Positions 24,536 through 33,628 of a stretch of DNA of 64,000 nucleotides are shown one piece after another. The translations under genes and the position numbers were made by a program. The stretch is taken from NCBI GenBank assembly GCA_017848795.1, contig JAFIHG010000022.1, forward strand, positions 62,001 through 126,000. The letters run 5' to 3'. The DNA comes from Candidatus Nanopelagicales bacterium (GTDB lineage Bacteria; Actinomycetota; Actinomycetes; S36-B12; CAIYMF01). Below the pieces are notes generated by a model that saw nothing but the letters and a program-made list of their open reading frames with translations, did no database searches and was not told the origin of the DNA. Position 1 is the stretch's first letter, and each line of letters begins with the position of its first letter.

Positions 24536-24541
24536 TAGGTT
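24536..24541 (+). promoter_or_regulatory. Putative -10 box TAGGTT of the phytase-fusion gene
   Basis: TAGGTT matches the actinobacterial TAnnnT -10 pattern and lies about 64 bases before the ATG at 24605, which itself has a strong GGGGAGG binding site. No clear -35 element is visible. Confidence 0.4.
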
Positions 24542-24604
24542 CAGGCTGGCTGCGGCTCCGGCCCGCGGCTGCACCGCCGTGGCGGACCAGCGGGGAGGAC
24601 GACG

Positions 24605-27600
24605 ATGACGAGTACTGCCAGACGTGTGCCCGTGCTGCTCGCGGCGCTGAGCGTCGTCGCCGGCGTGATGCTGGCGGTGCCGCGGGCCGCCGAGGCGGCC
24701 GACGTCGTGGTCACGCCGGTGCCCGCCACCGCCGAGACCGAACCGGTCGCGCATTCCGGCGATGCCGCGGACGACCCGGCGATCTGGGTCGACCCGGCCG
24801 ACCCGGCGCGTTCCCTGGTGATCGGGAACGACAAGGGCGGCGCACTCGAGACGTACGACCTGTCCGGCGCCCGGGTGCAGCGGATCGTGACCTCGGGGCG
24901 CTGGGGCAACGTCGATGTGCGGCAGGACGTCGGCATCCCGACCGCGCCTGCCGACATCGTCGCCGTCATGAACGGTGGGCTGCGCGTGTACTCCGTCGAC
25001 CGGACGACCCGCGAGCTCGTCGAGGCGGACGAGGGCAAGGTCGCGACGGGCGGCGAGGGGCTGTGCCTGTATCGCGGCCCTTCCGGGCTCTACGTCTTCG
25101 TCGTGCTGCAGTCCGGACAGGTGAACCAGTTCGCGCTCACCGACGACGACGGCGACGGTCGGCTCGCTGCGGCGTTGGTCCGCACCTTCCAGGTCGGCAG
25201 CGAGGCCGAGGGCTGCTTCGCCGACGACGCCACCGGCGCGCTCTACGTCGCGCAGGAGACGGTGGCGCTCTGGCGGTACGGCGCCGAGCCCGACGCGGGA
25301 ACCGCCCGGGTCGCGGTCGACACGGTGACCGGCTCCGGGGGCCGGCTCGCCCCCGAGATCGAGGGCGTCACCGGGGTCCGCCGCGCCGACGGCACCGGCA
25401 TCCTCATCGCCTCGGCGCAGAACGTCGCCCACCGGTCGGAGTCGTACTTCGCCGTGTACGACCTGGACTCCAACGCCTACATCCGCTCGTTCCGGGTCGT
25501 CGACGGAGCGACGGCGGACGACTGCGACGGCACCGACGGGATCGCGGCGCACGCCGGGCCGCTCGGCGAGCAGTACCCGGACGGGCTGTTCGTCTGCCAG
25601 GACAACAACAACGACGCACCCGGCACCAACGGCAACCAGAACTTCAAGTACGCCTCGCTCGCCACGGCGCTCGCACCACCCGACGGCCCGCTCCCGCCGG
25701 ACCCGCCGCAGCCTCCGCAGCCACCGGTGGACCCACCGCAGGCGGACGCCTCCTTCGTCGCGGCCTCGACCGCTGACGGCAACAGCGCGACCGGACGGAT
25801 CACGGTGCCCGCCCAGGTCCGGGTGGGGGACACCCTGCTCCTCTTCGCCTCCACCGGCGCGGGCCCGATCACGGCGCCGCCGGGCTGGTCGGCCGTCGCG
25901 ACCCGTTCCACCAGCCCCCTCGAGACAGGGCTCTACGTCCGGACCGCCACTGCCGCGGACGCGGGTGCCACCCTGACGGTGCCGTTCGCCGCGCTCAGCA
26001 AGTACGCGCTCACCGTCGCCGCCTACCGCGGCATCGACACCGCCGACCCGGTCGCCGCACTGGCGGCGAGCACCGAAAGCGCGGGTACCAGTCGGCTCAC
26101 GCCGTCCGCGACCACGACCACGCCGGCCTGGGTCGTCTCGCACTGGGCGGTGCGCTCCTCGAGCGTCACCGCGTGGAGCGGCCCGTCGCGCGGCAGTTCC
26201 CGCGCGACGGTGCTCGGCAGCGGCGGCGGGCGCATCAGCACGCTGCTGGCCGACTCCGGTGCGGTGCTCGGCGCGGGTACGGTCGGTGCCATCACCGCCG
26301 GCACCGACACGTCGGCCAGTCGCGCGACCCTCTGGACCGTCGCGCTGCGACCGCAGGCCGGCGACGGGGGCGGCGGCACCGACCCGCTCCCGCCGACAGC
26401 GCGGGCGAGCGTCAACTGCGAGCAGCTGCAATGTCGGGTCGATGGCACGGCCTCGAGCGACCCGGACGGCGACATCGTCTCGTACGCCTGGGACTTCGGT
26501 GACGGCAACAGTGGCTCGGGCGCGAGCACGACCCACACCTACGCGGAAGCGGGACGGTACTCGATCACTCTCACGGTCACCGACGCGACCGGGCTGACCA
26601 GCGCGGCGTCGCAGCCGGTCACGCTGACCGCGGGCGGGGGCGACCCGGTCCCGGCGGCCGGCACCCCGTACGCCTGGGGCGGCAACGGGTACGGGCAGCT
26701 CGGCGACGGTGCGACCACGTCGCGGCTGAGCGCCGGCCCGGTGCGCGGGCTGACCGACGTCGTTGCGATGCACGGCGGCCGCGACCACGCGGTGGCGCTC
26801 TCCTCGTCGGGCACCGTCTACACCTGGGGGCGCAACCAGGTCGGTCAGCTCGGCCTGGGAGGCGGCGCGAGCCGTACCGTGCCGACGGCGGTGCCTGGCC
26901 TGCCGCGAGTGACGGCGGTGACCACGGGACACAACATGACGTACGCCCTGGACGTCACCGGTCAGGTGTGGGCGTGGGGCGACAACGCGAGCGGGCAGCT
27001 CGGCGATGGCACCCGTACGCAACGCACGTCGCCGGTCAAGGTGAGCGGGATGGGCGACGCGGTCGCCATCGCCGCTGGACGGGACATGGCGTACGCGATC
27101 CGCGCGGACGGCACGGTGTGGGCCTGGGGGCTGAACAATGACGGCCAGCTCGGCGATGGCACCACGACGCTGCGCACCACGCCGGTGCGCGTCACGGGGC
27201 TGACGGGCGCCACCGCGATCGCCGGCGGGCGCGACCACGCGTTGGCGCTGCGCGCCGACGGATCGCTGTGGGCGTGGGGCTGGAACGCGTACGGCCAGGT
27301 CGGTGACGGCTCGACGACGAACCGCAGCGCCCCGGTGCAGGTGGCCAGCGGCATGACCGCGGTGGCGGCGGGCGCGCACCACTCGTACGCGCTGCGCGCC
27401 GACGGGCAGGTCATGGCGTGGGGCCGGAACTACCGCGCCGAGCTCGGCGACGGGAGCACCACCGGTCGCTCTACACCGGTCGCGGTGCGTGGCGTGAACG
27501 ACGCGATCGCCATCGGCAGCGGTCGTGACCAGGGGCTCGCCGTGCTGCGTGACGGGAGCGTGAAGGCCTGGGGCTACAACCAGTCCGGTCAGCTGGGCGA

Positions 27601-28627
27601 CGGCACGACCGTCAACCGCACCACCGCCGTCAGCGTGCCCGGCGTGTCCGGGGCGACCGCGGTCGCGGGCGGTGCCGAGTACTCGATGGCCCTGGTCGGC
27701 GGCGCCGTGCCGCCGCCTCCGCCGCCTCCGCCCGGCAACGAACCTCCGACCGCACGGCTCACGGTCGGCTGCGACGGGTTGACGTGCACCGCCGACGGCT
27801 CCGCGTCGTCCGACCCCGACGGCAGCATCGCTTCGTACGCCTGGGACTTCGGCGACGGTACGCGCGCGGGCGGCCGGACGGCGGGCCACACCTACGCCAC
27901 CGCCGGGACCTACCAGGTCAGCCTCACGGTCACCGACGACGCTGGTGCGAGCGACTCCGCCCGCCAGCAGGTCACGGTCACCGCACCGCCTCCGACCGGT
28001 ACCACGATCGCGTTCGTCGGGCAGAGCTCCTCCGACGCGCACACCCGTAGCGCACAGGTAATGGTGCCCGTCGCGGTCCGGGCCGGGGACGGCTTGGTGC
28101 TCGTGGCGTCGGTCGCCTCGTCGACCGTGCAGACGCAACCCCCGCCGGGCTGGACCGCCGTCGGCGATGCCACGACCGACCCGCTCGCCACGCGGGTCTA
28201 CCGGCGTACCGCCACGGCGGCCGACGCCGGTTCGCCCGTCACGGTCGCGCTCGACGGGCTGAGCAAGATCTCGCTGCAGCTCGTGGCGTATCGCGGGGTC
28301 GCCGTCGACGACTTCGTCACGGCCCGGTTCGTGACGGCGGGGGGCGGTACCGCACGGGAGGCCCCCGCGGTGGAGGTCGCCGACGCCGGGTCCTGGGTGA
28401 TCGGCTATTGGGCGGACCGCTCGAGCAGCGACCGGACGTGGAGCGCGCCGGCCGGCAGTACGGTTCGCGGCACGACGTACGGGACCGGCGGGGGCCGGGT
28501 CACCTCGTTGCTCGTCGACTCCGGCGGGCCGGTCGCGGCCGGGGCGTACCCCGCGCGCACCGCGACGACGTCCGCCTCCGGGAGCCGCGCCGTCGCCGCG
28601 ACGCTGGTCCTGCGCCCCGCGACCTGA
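24605..28627 (+). CDS. Secreted multidomain protein: beta-propeller phytase, PKD, RCC1 repeats, duplicated C-type domain
   Basis: The 1340-residue exported protein begins with a signal peptide (VPVLLAALSVVAGVMLAVPRAAEA). Residues about 35-360 form a beta-propeller 3-phytase: DDPAIWVDPADPARSLVIGNDKGG, GNVDVRQD, and EGCFADDATGALYVAQE with LWRYGAEP. A proline linker follows. Residues about 380-590 are a beta domain (A1) starting SFVAASTADGNS. Residues about 597-675 are a PKD domain (SYAWDFGDGNSG). Seven RCC1 repeats follow at about 683-1032 (AWGxNxxGQLGDG pattern), then a polyproline linker, a second PKD (about 1047-1128) and a second copy of the A domain (about 1134-1340). The phytase should release phosphate from phytate outside the cell. 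The other domains probably bind surfaces or carbohydrate. The combination is unusual. Confidence 0.9.
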   Translation: MTSTARRVPVLLAALSVVAGVMLAVPRAAEAADVVVTPVPATAETEPVAHSGDAADDPAIWVDPADPARSLVIGNDKGGALETYDLSGARVQRIVTSGRWGNVDVRQDVGIPTAPADIVAVMNGGLRVYSVDRTTRELVEADEGKVATGGEGLCLYRGPSGLYVFVVLQSGQVNQFALTDDDGDGRLAAALVRTFQVGSEAEGCFADDATGALYVAQETVALWRYGAEPDAGTARVAVDTVTGSGGRLAPEIEGVTGVRRADGTGILIASAQNVAHRSESYFAVYDLDSNAYIRSFRVVDGATADDCDGTDGIAAHAGPLGEQYPDGLFVCQDNNNDAPGTNGNQNFKYASLATALAPPDGPLPPDPPQPPQPPVDPPQADASFVAASTADGNSATGRITVPAQVRVGDTLLLFASTGAGPITAPPGWSAVATRSTSPLETGLYVRTATAADAGATLTVPFAALSKYALTVAAYRGIDTADPVAALAASTESAGTSRLTPSATTTTPAWVVSHWAVRSSSVTAWSGPSRGSSRATVLGSGGGRISTLLADSGAVLGAGTVGAITAGTDTSASRATLWTVALRPQAGDGGGGTDPLPPTARASVNCEQLQCRVDGTASSDPDGDIVSYAWDFGDGNSGSGASTTHTYAEAGRYSITLTVTDATGLTSAASQPVTLTAGGGDPVPAAGTPYAWGGNGYGQLGDGATTSRLSAGPVRGLTDVVAMHGGRDHAVALSSSGTVYTWGRNQVGQLGLGGGASRTVPTAVPGLPRVTAVTTGHNMTYALDVTGQVWAWGDNASGQLGDGTRTQRTSPVKVSGMGDAVAIAAGRDMAYAIRADGTVWAWGLNNDGQLGDGTTTLRTTPVRVTGLTGATAIAGGRDHALALRADGSLWAWGWNAYGQVGDGSTTNRSAPVQVASGMTAVAAGAHHSYALRADGQVMAWGRNYRAELGDGSTTGRSTPVAVRGVNDAIAIGSGRDQGLAVLRDGSVKAWGYNQSGQLGDGTTVNRTTAVSVPGVSGATAVAGGAEYSMALVGGAVPPPPPPPPGNEPPTARLTVGCDGLTCTADGSASSDPDGSIASYAWDFGDGTRAGGRTAGHTYATAGTYQVSLTVTDDAGASDSARQQVTVTAPPPTGTTIAFVGQSSSDAHTRSAQVMVPVAVRAGDGLVLVASVASSTVQTQPPPGWTAVGDATTDPLATRVYRRTATAADAGSPVTVALDGLSKISLQLVAYRGVAVDDFVTARFVTAGGGTAREAPAVEVADAGSWVIGYWADRSSSDRTWSAPAGSTVRGTTYGTGGGRVTSLLVDSGGPVAAGAYPARTATTSASGSRAVAATLVLRPAT

Positions 28628-28631
28628 GGCG

Positions 28632-30275
28632 TCAGGCGGCGAGCGGTACGCGTGCGAGCAGCGCGGCGGTGTCGGTGCCGCGCGGCAGCGTGCCGAACGT
28701 GGTGCCCGAGTCGCCGGCGAGCCGGGTCGCGCAGAACGTCTCGGCGACCGCCGGGTCGCCCTCCCGTACGAGCAGCGAACCGGCGAGCACGACGGCGACC
28801 CATTCGGCGATCCGCCGGGCGCGGGACTCGATGGCGGTGGTGTCGGACAGCGCGGTGAGCAGGTCGGTCACCGCGGCGTCGAGCCGCGGATCCATCCCGT
28901 CGGCGAGGCCGACCTCGGCGAGGTACGCGGCCAGCGCGTCGGGTGCGCGCTGCAGGGCGCGCACGAGGTCCAGCGCTGTGACGCTCCCCGAACCCTCCCA
29001 CACCGAGTTGACGGGCGCCTCCCGGTAGAGCCGCGGCATGCCCGACTCCTCGACATACCCGTTGCCGCCCAGGCACTCCAGCGCCTCGCCGACGGCCGCC
29101 GGCGTGCGCTTGCAGACGTAGTACTTCGCCGCCGGGAGGGCGAGGCGGCGAAGTGCGGCGCTCACCTCGTCGCCGGCGTCGAACGTGGCCGCCAGGCGCA
29201 GGCCGATCGCGAGCGCGGCTTCGTACTCCACGACGAGGTCCCCCAGCACCGACGCCATGAGCGGCTGGTCGGCGAGGCGCCGGCCGAACGCGGTGCGGTG
29301 GCGCGCGTGCCACACCGCCTCGTGCAACGCGCGGCGCTGCAGCGCCGTGGAACCCAGCACGCAGTCCAGCCGGGTCGCGGAGACCATCTCCACGATCGTC
29401 CGTACGCCGCGCCCCTCCTCGCCGAGCCGGCGGCCCCAGGTGCCGTCGAGCTCGACCTCGGCGGAGGCGTTGGAGCGGTTGCCGAGCTTGTCCTTGAGGC
29501 GCTGCAGGTGGAACGGGTTGCGGGCGCCGTCCGGCAGCACCCGCGGCACCACGAAGCAGCTCAGGCCCCCCGGAGCCTGGGCGAGCACGAGGAACACGTC
29601 GCTCATCGGCGCGGAACAGAACCACTTGTGGCCGGTCAGCAGGTAGCCGTCGGAGACCGGGACGGCGGTCGTGGAGTTGGTGCGCACGTCCGAGCCGCCC
29701 TGCTTCTCGGTCATCCCCATGCCCGCGATCACACCGGCCTTGGTCTGCGGGGCGCGCAGCCCGGCGTCGTAGACGCGCGAGGCCAGCCGCGGCACCCACT
29801 CGTCCGCCAGCAGCGGGTCGGCGCGCAGTGCAGCGACTGCGGCGTACGTCATCGAGATCGGGCAGCCGTGCCCCGCCTCGACGCCGGACCACAGCACGAA
29901 GCCCGCGGCCCGCTCGGCATGCGCTCCGGGCGTGGTCGCGAGCCACGGTGCGGCGTGCAGGCCGTGATGGACCGCAGTACGCATCAGCTCGTGCCAGGCG
30001 CCGGTGAACTCGACCTCGTCGATGCGGTTGCCGTACCGGTCGTGGGTACGCAGCCGTGGCACGTCCCGGTTCGCGTCCTCCCCGCGCGCCAGCCAGGTGG
30101 CATCGCCGGCGAGCCGGCCGAGGTCGTGCATGCGCTGCTGGGCCGTGGGGGCGTAGCGGCGTACCGCCTCCGGCAGCGCCAGGTCGGCGGCGAACGCGTC
30201 ATGGCCGGCGAGCGGCGGCGGCTGGTTCGTCACGGCATGGGTCGTGGACGTGGGTGCACCGGCGAGGTCGGTCAT
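28632..30275 (-). CDS. AidB-like acyl-CoA dehydrogenase
   Basis: The 547-residue flavoprotein of the acyl-CoA dehydrogenase superfamily resembles AidB: the VTNQPPPLAGHDAFAAD opening, long for the superfamily (AidB-like size), the FAD-binding GMGMTEKQGGSDVRTN and HKWFCSAPMSD, and the C-terminal LECLGGNGYVEESGMPRLYREAPVNSVWEGSG. E. coli AidB is induced by alkylation damage and binds DNA, with weak isovaleryl-CoA dehydrogenase activity; the enzyme activity here is undefined. The start is ATG 30275; TACGGT lies seven bases before it, as for leaderless starts. It converges on the phytase fusion with 4 bases between and diverges from the P-type ATPase gene. Confidence 0.9.
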   Translation of the reverse strand: MTDLAGAPTSTTHAVTNQPPPLAGHDAFAADLALPEAVRRYAPTAQQRMHDLGRLAGDATWLARGEDANRDVPRLRTHDRYGNRIDEVEFTGAWHELMRTAVHHGLHAAPWLATTPGAHAERAAGFVLWSGVEAGHGCPISMTYAAVAALRADPLLADEWVPRLASRVYDAGLRAPQTKAGVIAGMGMTEKQGGSDVRTNSTTAVPVSDGYLLTGHKWFCSAPMSDVFLVLAQAPGGLSCFVVPRVLPDGARNPFHLQRLKDKLGNRSNASAEVELDGTWGRRLGEEGRGVRTIVEMVSATRLDCVLGSTALQRRALHEAVWHARHRTAFGRRLADQPLMASVLGDLVVEYEAALAIGLRLAATFDAGDEVSAALRRLALPAAKYYVCKRTPAAVGEALECLGGNGYVEESGMPRLYREAPVNSVWEGSGSVTALDLVRALQRAPDALAAYLAEVGLADGMDPRLDAAVTDLLTALSDTTAIESRARRIAEWVAVVLAGSLLVREGDPAVAETFCATRLAGDSGTTFGTLPRGTDTAALLARVPLAA

Positions 30276-30306
30276 GCTCGACACCGTACGTCCGCCCGGC
30301 GGGACC

Positions 30307-30312
30307 TAGGGT
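30307..30312 (+). promoter_or_regulatory. Putative -10 box TAGGGT of the P-type ATPase gene
   Basis: TAGGGT lies 50 bases before the chosen GTG at 30363, within the 87-base divergent gap from the AidB-like gene. The binding site GGGGAGG lies at 30349-30355, which decides the GTG 30363 start. Confidence 0.4.
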
Positions 30313-30362
30313 CGGGAACGTCGGCTCGTACGCGCGAGGCGGTCCCTGGGGAGGTGGGCGCG

Positions 30363-32696
30363 GTGGGTGCGCTGCTCTTCGCGCTGGCGGCCGGTCTCGG
30401 CCTGCTCGCGGGAGCCGCGTTGCACCTCGCCGGGACGGCGGGGCCCGGGGACCTCATCTGGGGGCTGACCACGCTGCTCGCCCTCGGCCCGGCGCTCTGG
30501 GAGGTCGTGCAGGGACTGCGGCGTCGCCAGCCGAGCGTCGACCTGATCGCCGTGCTCGCCCTCGTCGGGACGCTGCTCACGCGCGAGTACCTCGCCGGCG
30601 CCGTCATCGCGGTGATGCTCGCGGGCGGGCAGGCGCTCGAGGCCCGCGCGCAGTCCCGGGCCAAACGCACCCTCGCCGGGCTCGTGGCACGCGCTCCGCG
30701 GGTCGCGCACCTGCTCGCCGACGACGACACCGTCGAGGACCGCCCGGTCGAGCAGGTCCGGCCGGGGGCGCGGATCCTCGTACGGCCCGGCGAGGTGGTC
30801 CCGGTCGACGGGCGGCTCGAGGGTCCGGCGCTGCTCGACGAGTCCGCGCTCACCGGTGAGCCGATCCCGGTCGAGCGGCCGTCCGGGGACGAGGTCGCGA
30901 GCGGGGTCGTGCTCGCCGGCGGTGCCCCGGCCGTGCTGCGGGCGACGACCGGCGCCGCGGACAGCACGTACGCCGGCATCGTCGCGCTGGCCGAGCACGC
31001 CAGTGCCGAGAGCGCGCCGTTCCTGCGGATGGCCGACCGCTACGCCGCGTGGTTCGTGCCGTTCACCCTGGTCCTCGCCGGGCTGGCCTGGTGGCTCAGC
31101 GGTGACGCGGTACGCGCGGTCGCGGTGCTCGTCGTCGCGACGCCGTGCCCGCTGCTGCTGGCCGCACCGATCGCGATCGTCTCGGGGCTGTCCCGCGCGG
31201 CCTCCCGCGGCGTCGTCGTCAAGGGCGGGGCAGCGCTGGAGGCGCTGGCGGGCGGCCACGTGCTGCTGCTGGACAAGACCGGCACGGTCACCGCTGGGCG
31301 CCCTGCGGTCGTCGGGGTGGCGGCGGCGCCGGACGGGCCGGGAGCCGACGAGGTGGTGCGCCTCGCGGCGTCGGTCGAGCAGGCCTCCCCCCATGTGCTG
31401 GCCGGAGCCGTCGTGCAGGAGGCGTTCCGGCGCGGGCAGCCGCTCTCGCTCCCCGCGGACGTGCACGAGGACCACGGCAGCGGGATCTCCGGAGTGGTGG
31501 ACGGGGTCGAGGTCTACGCCGGGAAGCCGCCGCCGCCGGACGCAGCCGATCCGGGCTGGCTCGCCGACGCCCGGGTTCGCTCGGAACTCGCCGCGGACCC
31601 GCTGGTGCTGGTGACGCGCGCCGGACGGCCGGTGGGGGCGCTGCACCTGCAGGACCCGCTCCGCCCGGACGCGTCGCGGATGCTGCGCGCGCTGCGGTCC
31701 GCCGGCGTGGACCGCGCCGTCATGGTGACCGGGGACCGTGCCGAGGTTGCCGACGCGGTGGGCCGCCTGGTCGGGGTGGACGCGGTGTTCTCCGGGTGCG
31801 ACCCGGCCGACAAGCTGGCGGTCGTCCGCGCCGAACAGGCTGCGGGCCCGGTCATCTTCGTCGGTGACGGGGTCAACGACGCGCCGGCGCTGGCCGCGGC
31901 CGACGTTGGTGTCGCGGTCGCCGAGCGTGGCGCGACGGCGGCCAGCGAGGCCGCCGACATCGTGCTCACCGTCGAGCGGATCGACCGGCTCGCGGAGGCG
32001 ATGGGCACCGCCCGGCGCTCGCGGCGCATCGCGCGGCAGAGCGTGCTCGCCGGCATGGCGCTCTCACTGGTCGCCATGGTCGTCGCCGCGCTCGGCCACC
32101 TGCCGCCGGCCGCGGGCGCGGTGGTGCAGGAGGTGATCGATCTCGCGGTGATCCTGAACGCGTTGCGCGCCGTCGCCCCTGGCCGCAGCGAGCGGCCGGC
32201 GTTCACCGCGCCGGAACGGCGCGAGGTGCGCGCCCGGGCTGCCGAGCACGGGCCGCTGCGCGACCTGGTCGACGTCGTACGCGACGTGGCCGGGGAGGTC
32301 CTGGTGAGTGCCGCGGAGGGTGGTGACGCGCTCGGTCCGGCGCGCACCCTGCAGCACCGTCTGGAGACCGAGCTGCTGCCGCACGAGGAGCGCGAGGAGC
32401 AGGTGATGTACCCGATGCTGGCCGCCCGCCTCGGCGACACCGACGCGATCGAGCTGATGCGCCGCGGACACGCCGAGATCCTGACGCTGGTGGCGCGCAG
32501 CGGCCGGTTGCTCGAGCTCGCGACCGAGCCGCCGACCCCGGCCCAGGTCCGCGAGGTCGGCGCCACGCTGTACGAGCTGCACGCGGTCCTGCGCCTGCAC
32601 TTCGCGCAGGAGGAGGAGGCGTTCTTCTCCCTCCTCGACGACGGCGCCGCCCCGACTCCCGTTGATCATGACGTTGTGGGTCCCCACCCCCGTTGA
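30363..32696 (+). CDS. Heavy-metal P-type ATPase fused to a C-terminal hemerythrin domain
   Basis: The 777-residue P1B-type ATPase starts at GTG 30363 (VGALLFALAAG), with GGGGAGG eight bases before. Membrane helices carry ATPCPLLLAAP (Cys262, metal site CPL). The actuator loop has LTGEPIPVE, the phosphorylated Asp is in LLLDKTGTVTAG (about 303), and GDGVNDAPALAAADVG closes the P domain. No N-terminal metal-binding domain is present. After the last helices, residues about 620-760 form a hemerythrin-like four-helix bundle with ligands in LQHRLETELLPHEEREEQVMYPML, RRGHAEILTL and LHFAQEEEAFFSLL. It probably exports a divalent metal while the tail senses iron, oxygen or redox state (inference). 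The last dozen residues (VDHDVVGPHPR) are encoded by a dispersed repeat. Confidence 0.9.
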   Translation: MGALLFALAAGLGLLAGAALHLAGTAGPGDLIWGLTTLLALGPALWEVVQGLRRRQPSVDLIAVLALVGTLLTREYLAGAVIAVMLAGGQALEARAQSRAKRTLAGLVARAPRVAHLLADDDTVEDRPVEQVRPGARILVRPGEVVPVDGRLEGPALLDESALTGEPIPVERPSGDEVASGVVLAGGAPAVLRATTGAADSTYAGIVALAEHASAESAPFLRMADRYAAWFVPFTLVLAGLAWWLSGDAVRAVAVLVVATPCPLLLAAPIAIVSGLSRAASRGVVVKGGAALEALAGGHVLLLDKTGTVTAGRPAVVGVAAAPDGPGADEVVRLAASVEQASPHVLAGAVVQEAFRRGQPLSLPADVHEDHGSGISGVVDGVEVYAGKPPPPDAADPGWLADARVRSELAADPLVLVTRAGRPVGALHLQDPLRPDASRMLRALRSAGVDRAVMVTGDRAEVADAVGRLVGVDAVFSGCDPADKLAVVRAEQAAGPVIFVGDGVNDAPALAAADVGVAVAERGATAASEAADIVLTVERIDRLAEAMGTARRSRRIARQSVLAGMALSLVAMVVAALGHLPPAAGAVVQEVIDLAVILNALRAVAPGRSERPAFTAPERREVRARAAEHGPLRDLVDVVRDVAGEVLVSAAEGGDALGPARTLQHRLETELLPHEEREEQVMYPMLAARLGDTDAIELMRRGHAEILTLVARSGRLLELATEPPTPAQVREVGATLYELHAVLRLHFAQEEEAFFSLLDDGAAPTPVDHDVVGPHPR

Positions 32697-32750
32697 TCAT
32701 GATGTGGTCGGTCTCAAACGGCGCTTACGACCGACAACATCATGATCAAC
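32661..32750. repeat. TGATCATGA-type hairpin repeat at the ATPase 3' end
   Basis: Arms GTTGATCATGATGTGGTCGG.. (32692-32713) and the complementary ..AACATCATGATCAAC (32729-32750) match at 21 of 22 positions around a 15-base loop. A partial copy, GTTGATCATGACGTTGTGGG, lies at 32661-32680. The ATPase frame runs through the partial copy and stops inside the left arm (TGA 32694), so the repeat has supplied the C-terminal residues. It may also act as a terminator or mRNA-stabilising hairpin. Confidence 0.75.
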
Positions 32751-32818
32751 GAGGACCCCGCGAGCTCTCGGCGGCAACCCGGTGGGTCCGAACCGCCTGA
32801 TGTGGTTCGCTGCTCGCT

Positions 32819-33628
32819 GTGTCACCCGCGCTCGACGACCGGCAGCTGCTCGCGCAGTTCCACCGCCAGATCCGCCTCGCCGGCCGGGAGGACGAGCCGA
32901 CGCCGGGCATCGTGCAGGACACCGACGGGCCGGTCGTACGGCGGTACCCGGAACACCCCGGCACGTCGTACTGCATGGTCGAGTGCCCGCGCGGACTCGG
33001 CGAGGACCCCGACCGCTGGATCGCCCGACAGGTCGCGTTCTTCAGCGCGCGCCAGGAGAAGGTCGAGTGGAAGACCTACTCGTACGACGAACCGGCCGAC
33101 CTGCCCGAGCGGCTGCGCGCCGCCGGGTTCGTCGCCGAGGACCCCGAGACGCTGCTGCTCGGTGAGGTCGGCGCGCTGATCCACGACGTGACGCTGCCCG
33201 CGGACGTACGGGTGCGCACGGTGCACAGCGACGACGACCTGCAGCGGGTCGCCGAGCTGATGCGCACGATCTGGGGCGCGGACCGCGGTGGCGGCTCGCT
33301 CGCCGCCGAGATGCGGGCGAACCCGGACGCGCTCGACGTGGTCGTGGCGGAGCAGCGCGCCGACGGCCCGGTGCTGTGCGCGGGCTGGCTGCGCTACTCA
33401 CGAGGGACCGATTTCGCCAGCATGTGGGGCGGGTCGACGCTGCCCGACTGGCGTCGGCGAGGCCTCTACCGCGCGACCGTCAGCCACCGCGCCCAGCAGG
33501 CCCGCGCGCGCGGCTACCGCTTCGTACGCCTGGACACCTCACCGGACTCCCGGCCCATCCTGGTCCGCCTCGGGCTGCGGGCGGTGGCGACGACGACGCC
33601 GTACGTCCGCGACGCGCGCGCCGGCTAA
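32819..33628 (+). CDS. GNAT-family acetyltransferase
   Basis: The 269-residue protein has a C-terminal GNAT domain: VRVRTVHSDDDLQRVAELM, LDVVVAEQRADGPVLCAGW and the acetyl-CoA loop STLPDWRRRGLYRATVSHRAQQA, then YRFVRLDTSPDSRPILVRLGLRAVATTTPYV. The N-terminal 120 residues (LLAQFHRQIRLAGREDEPTPG, TSYCMVECPRG) form a second half typical of two-domain GNATs. GTG 32819 lacks a visible binding site. The substrate is unknown. It converges on the deaminase gene with a 4-base overlap of the stop codons. Confidence 0.82.
   Translation: MSPALDDRQLLAQFHRQIRLAGREDEPTPGIVQDTDGPVVRRYPEHPGTSYCMVECPRGLGEDPDRWIARQVAFFSARQEKVEWKTYSYDEPADLPERLRAAGFVAEDPETLLLGEVGALIHDVTLPADVRVRTVHSDDDLQRVAELMRTIWGADRGGGSLAAEMRANPDALDVVVAEQRADGPVLCAGWLRYSRGTDFASMWGGSTLPDWRRRGLYRATVSHRAQQARARGYRFVRLDTSPDSRPILVRLGLRAVATTTPYVRDARAG

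Noticed and set aside
24041-28138. 1365-residue minus-strand frame across the phytase fusion
   Set aside because: Low-complexity Arg/Gly product with no recognisable domain; the plus strand encodes phytase, PKD and RCC1 motifs.
29298-30362. Upstream extension of the P-type ATPase frame by 355 codons
   Set aside because: It runs antisense through the AidB-like gene and has no family similarity; GTG 30363 has GGGGAGG at the right distance.
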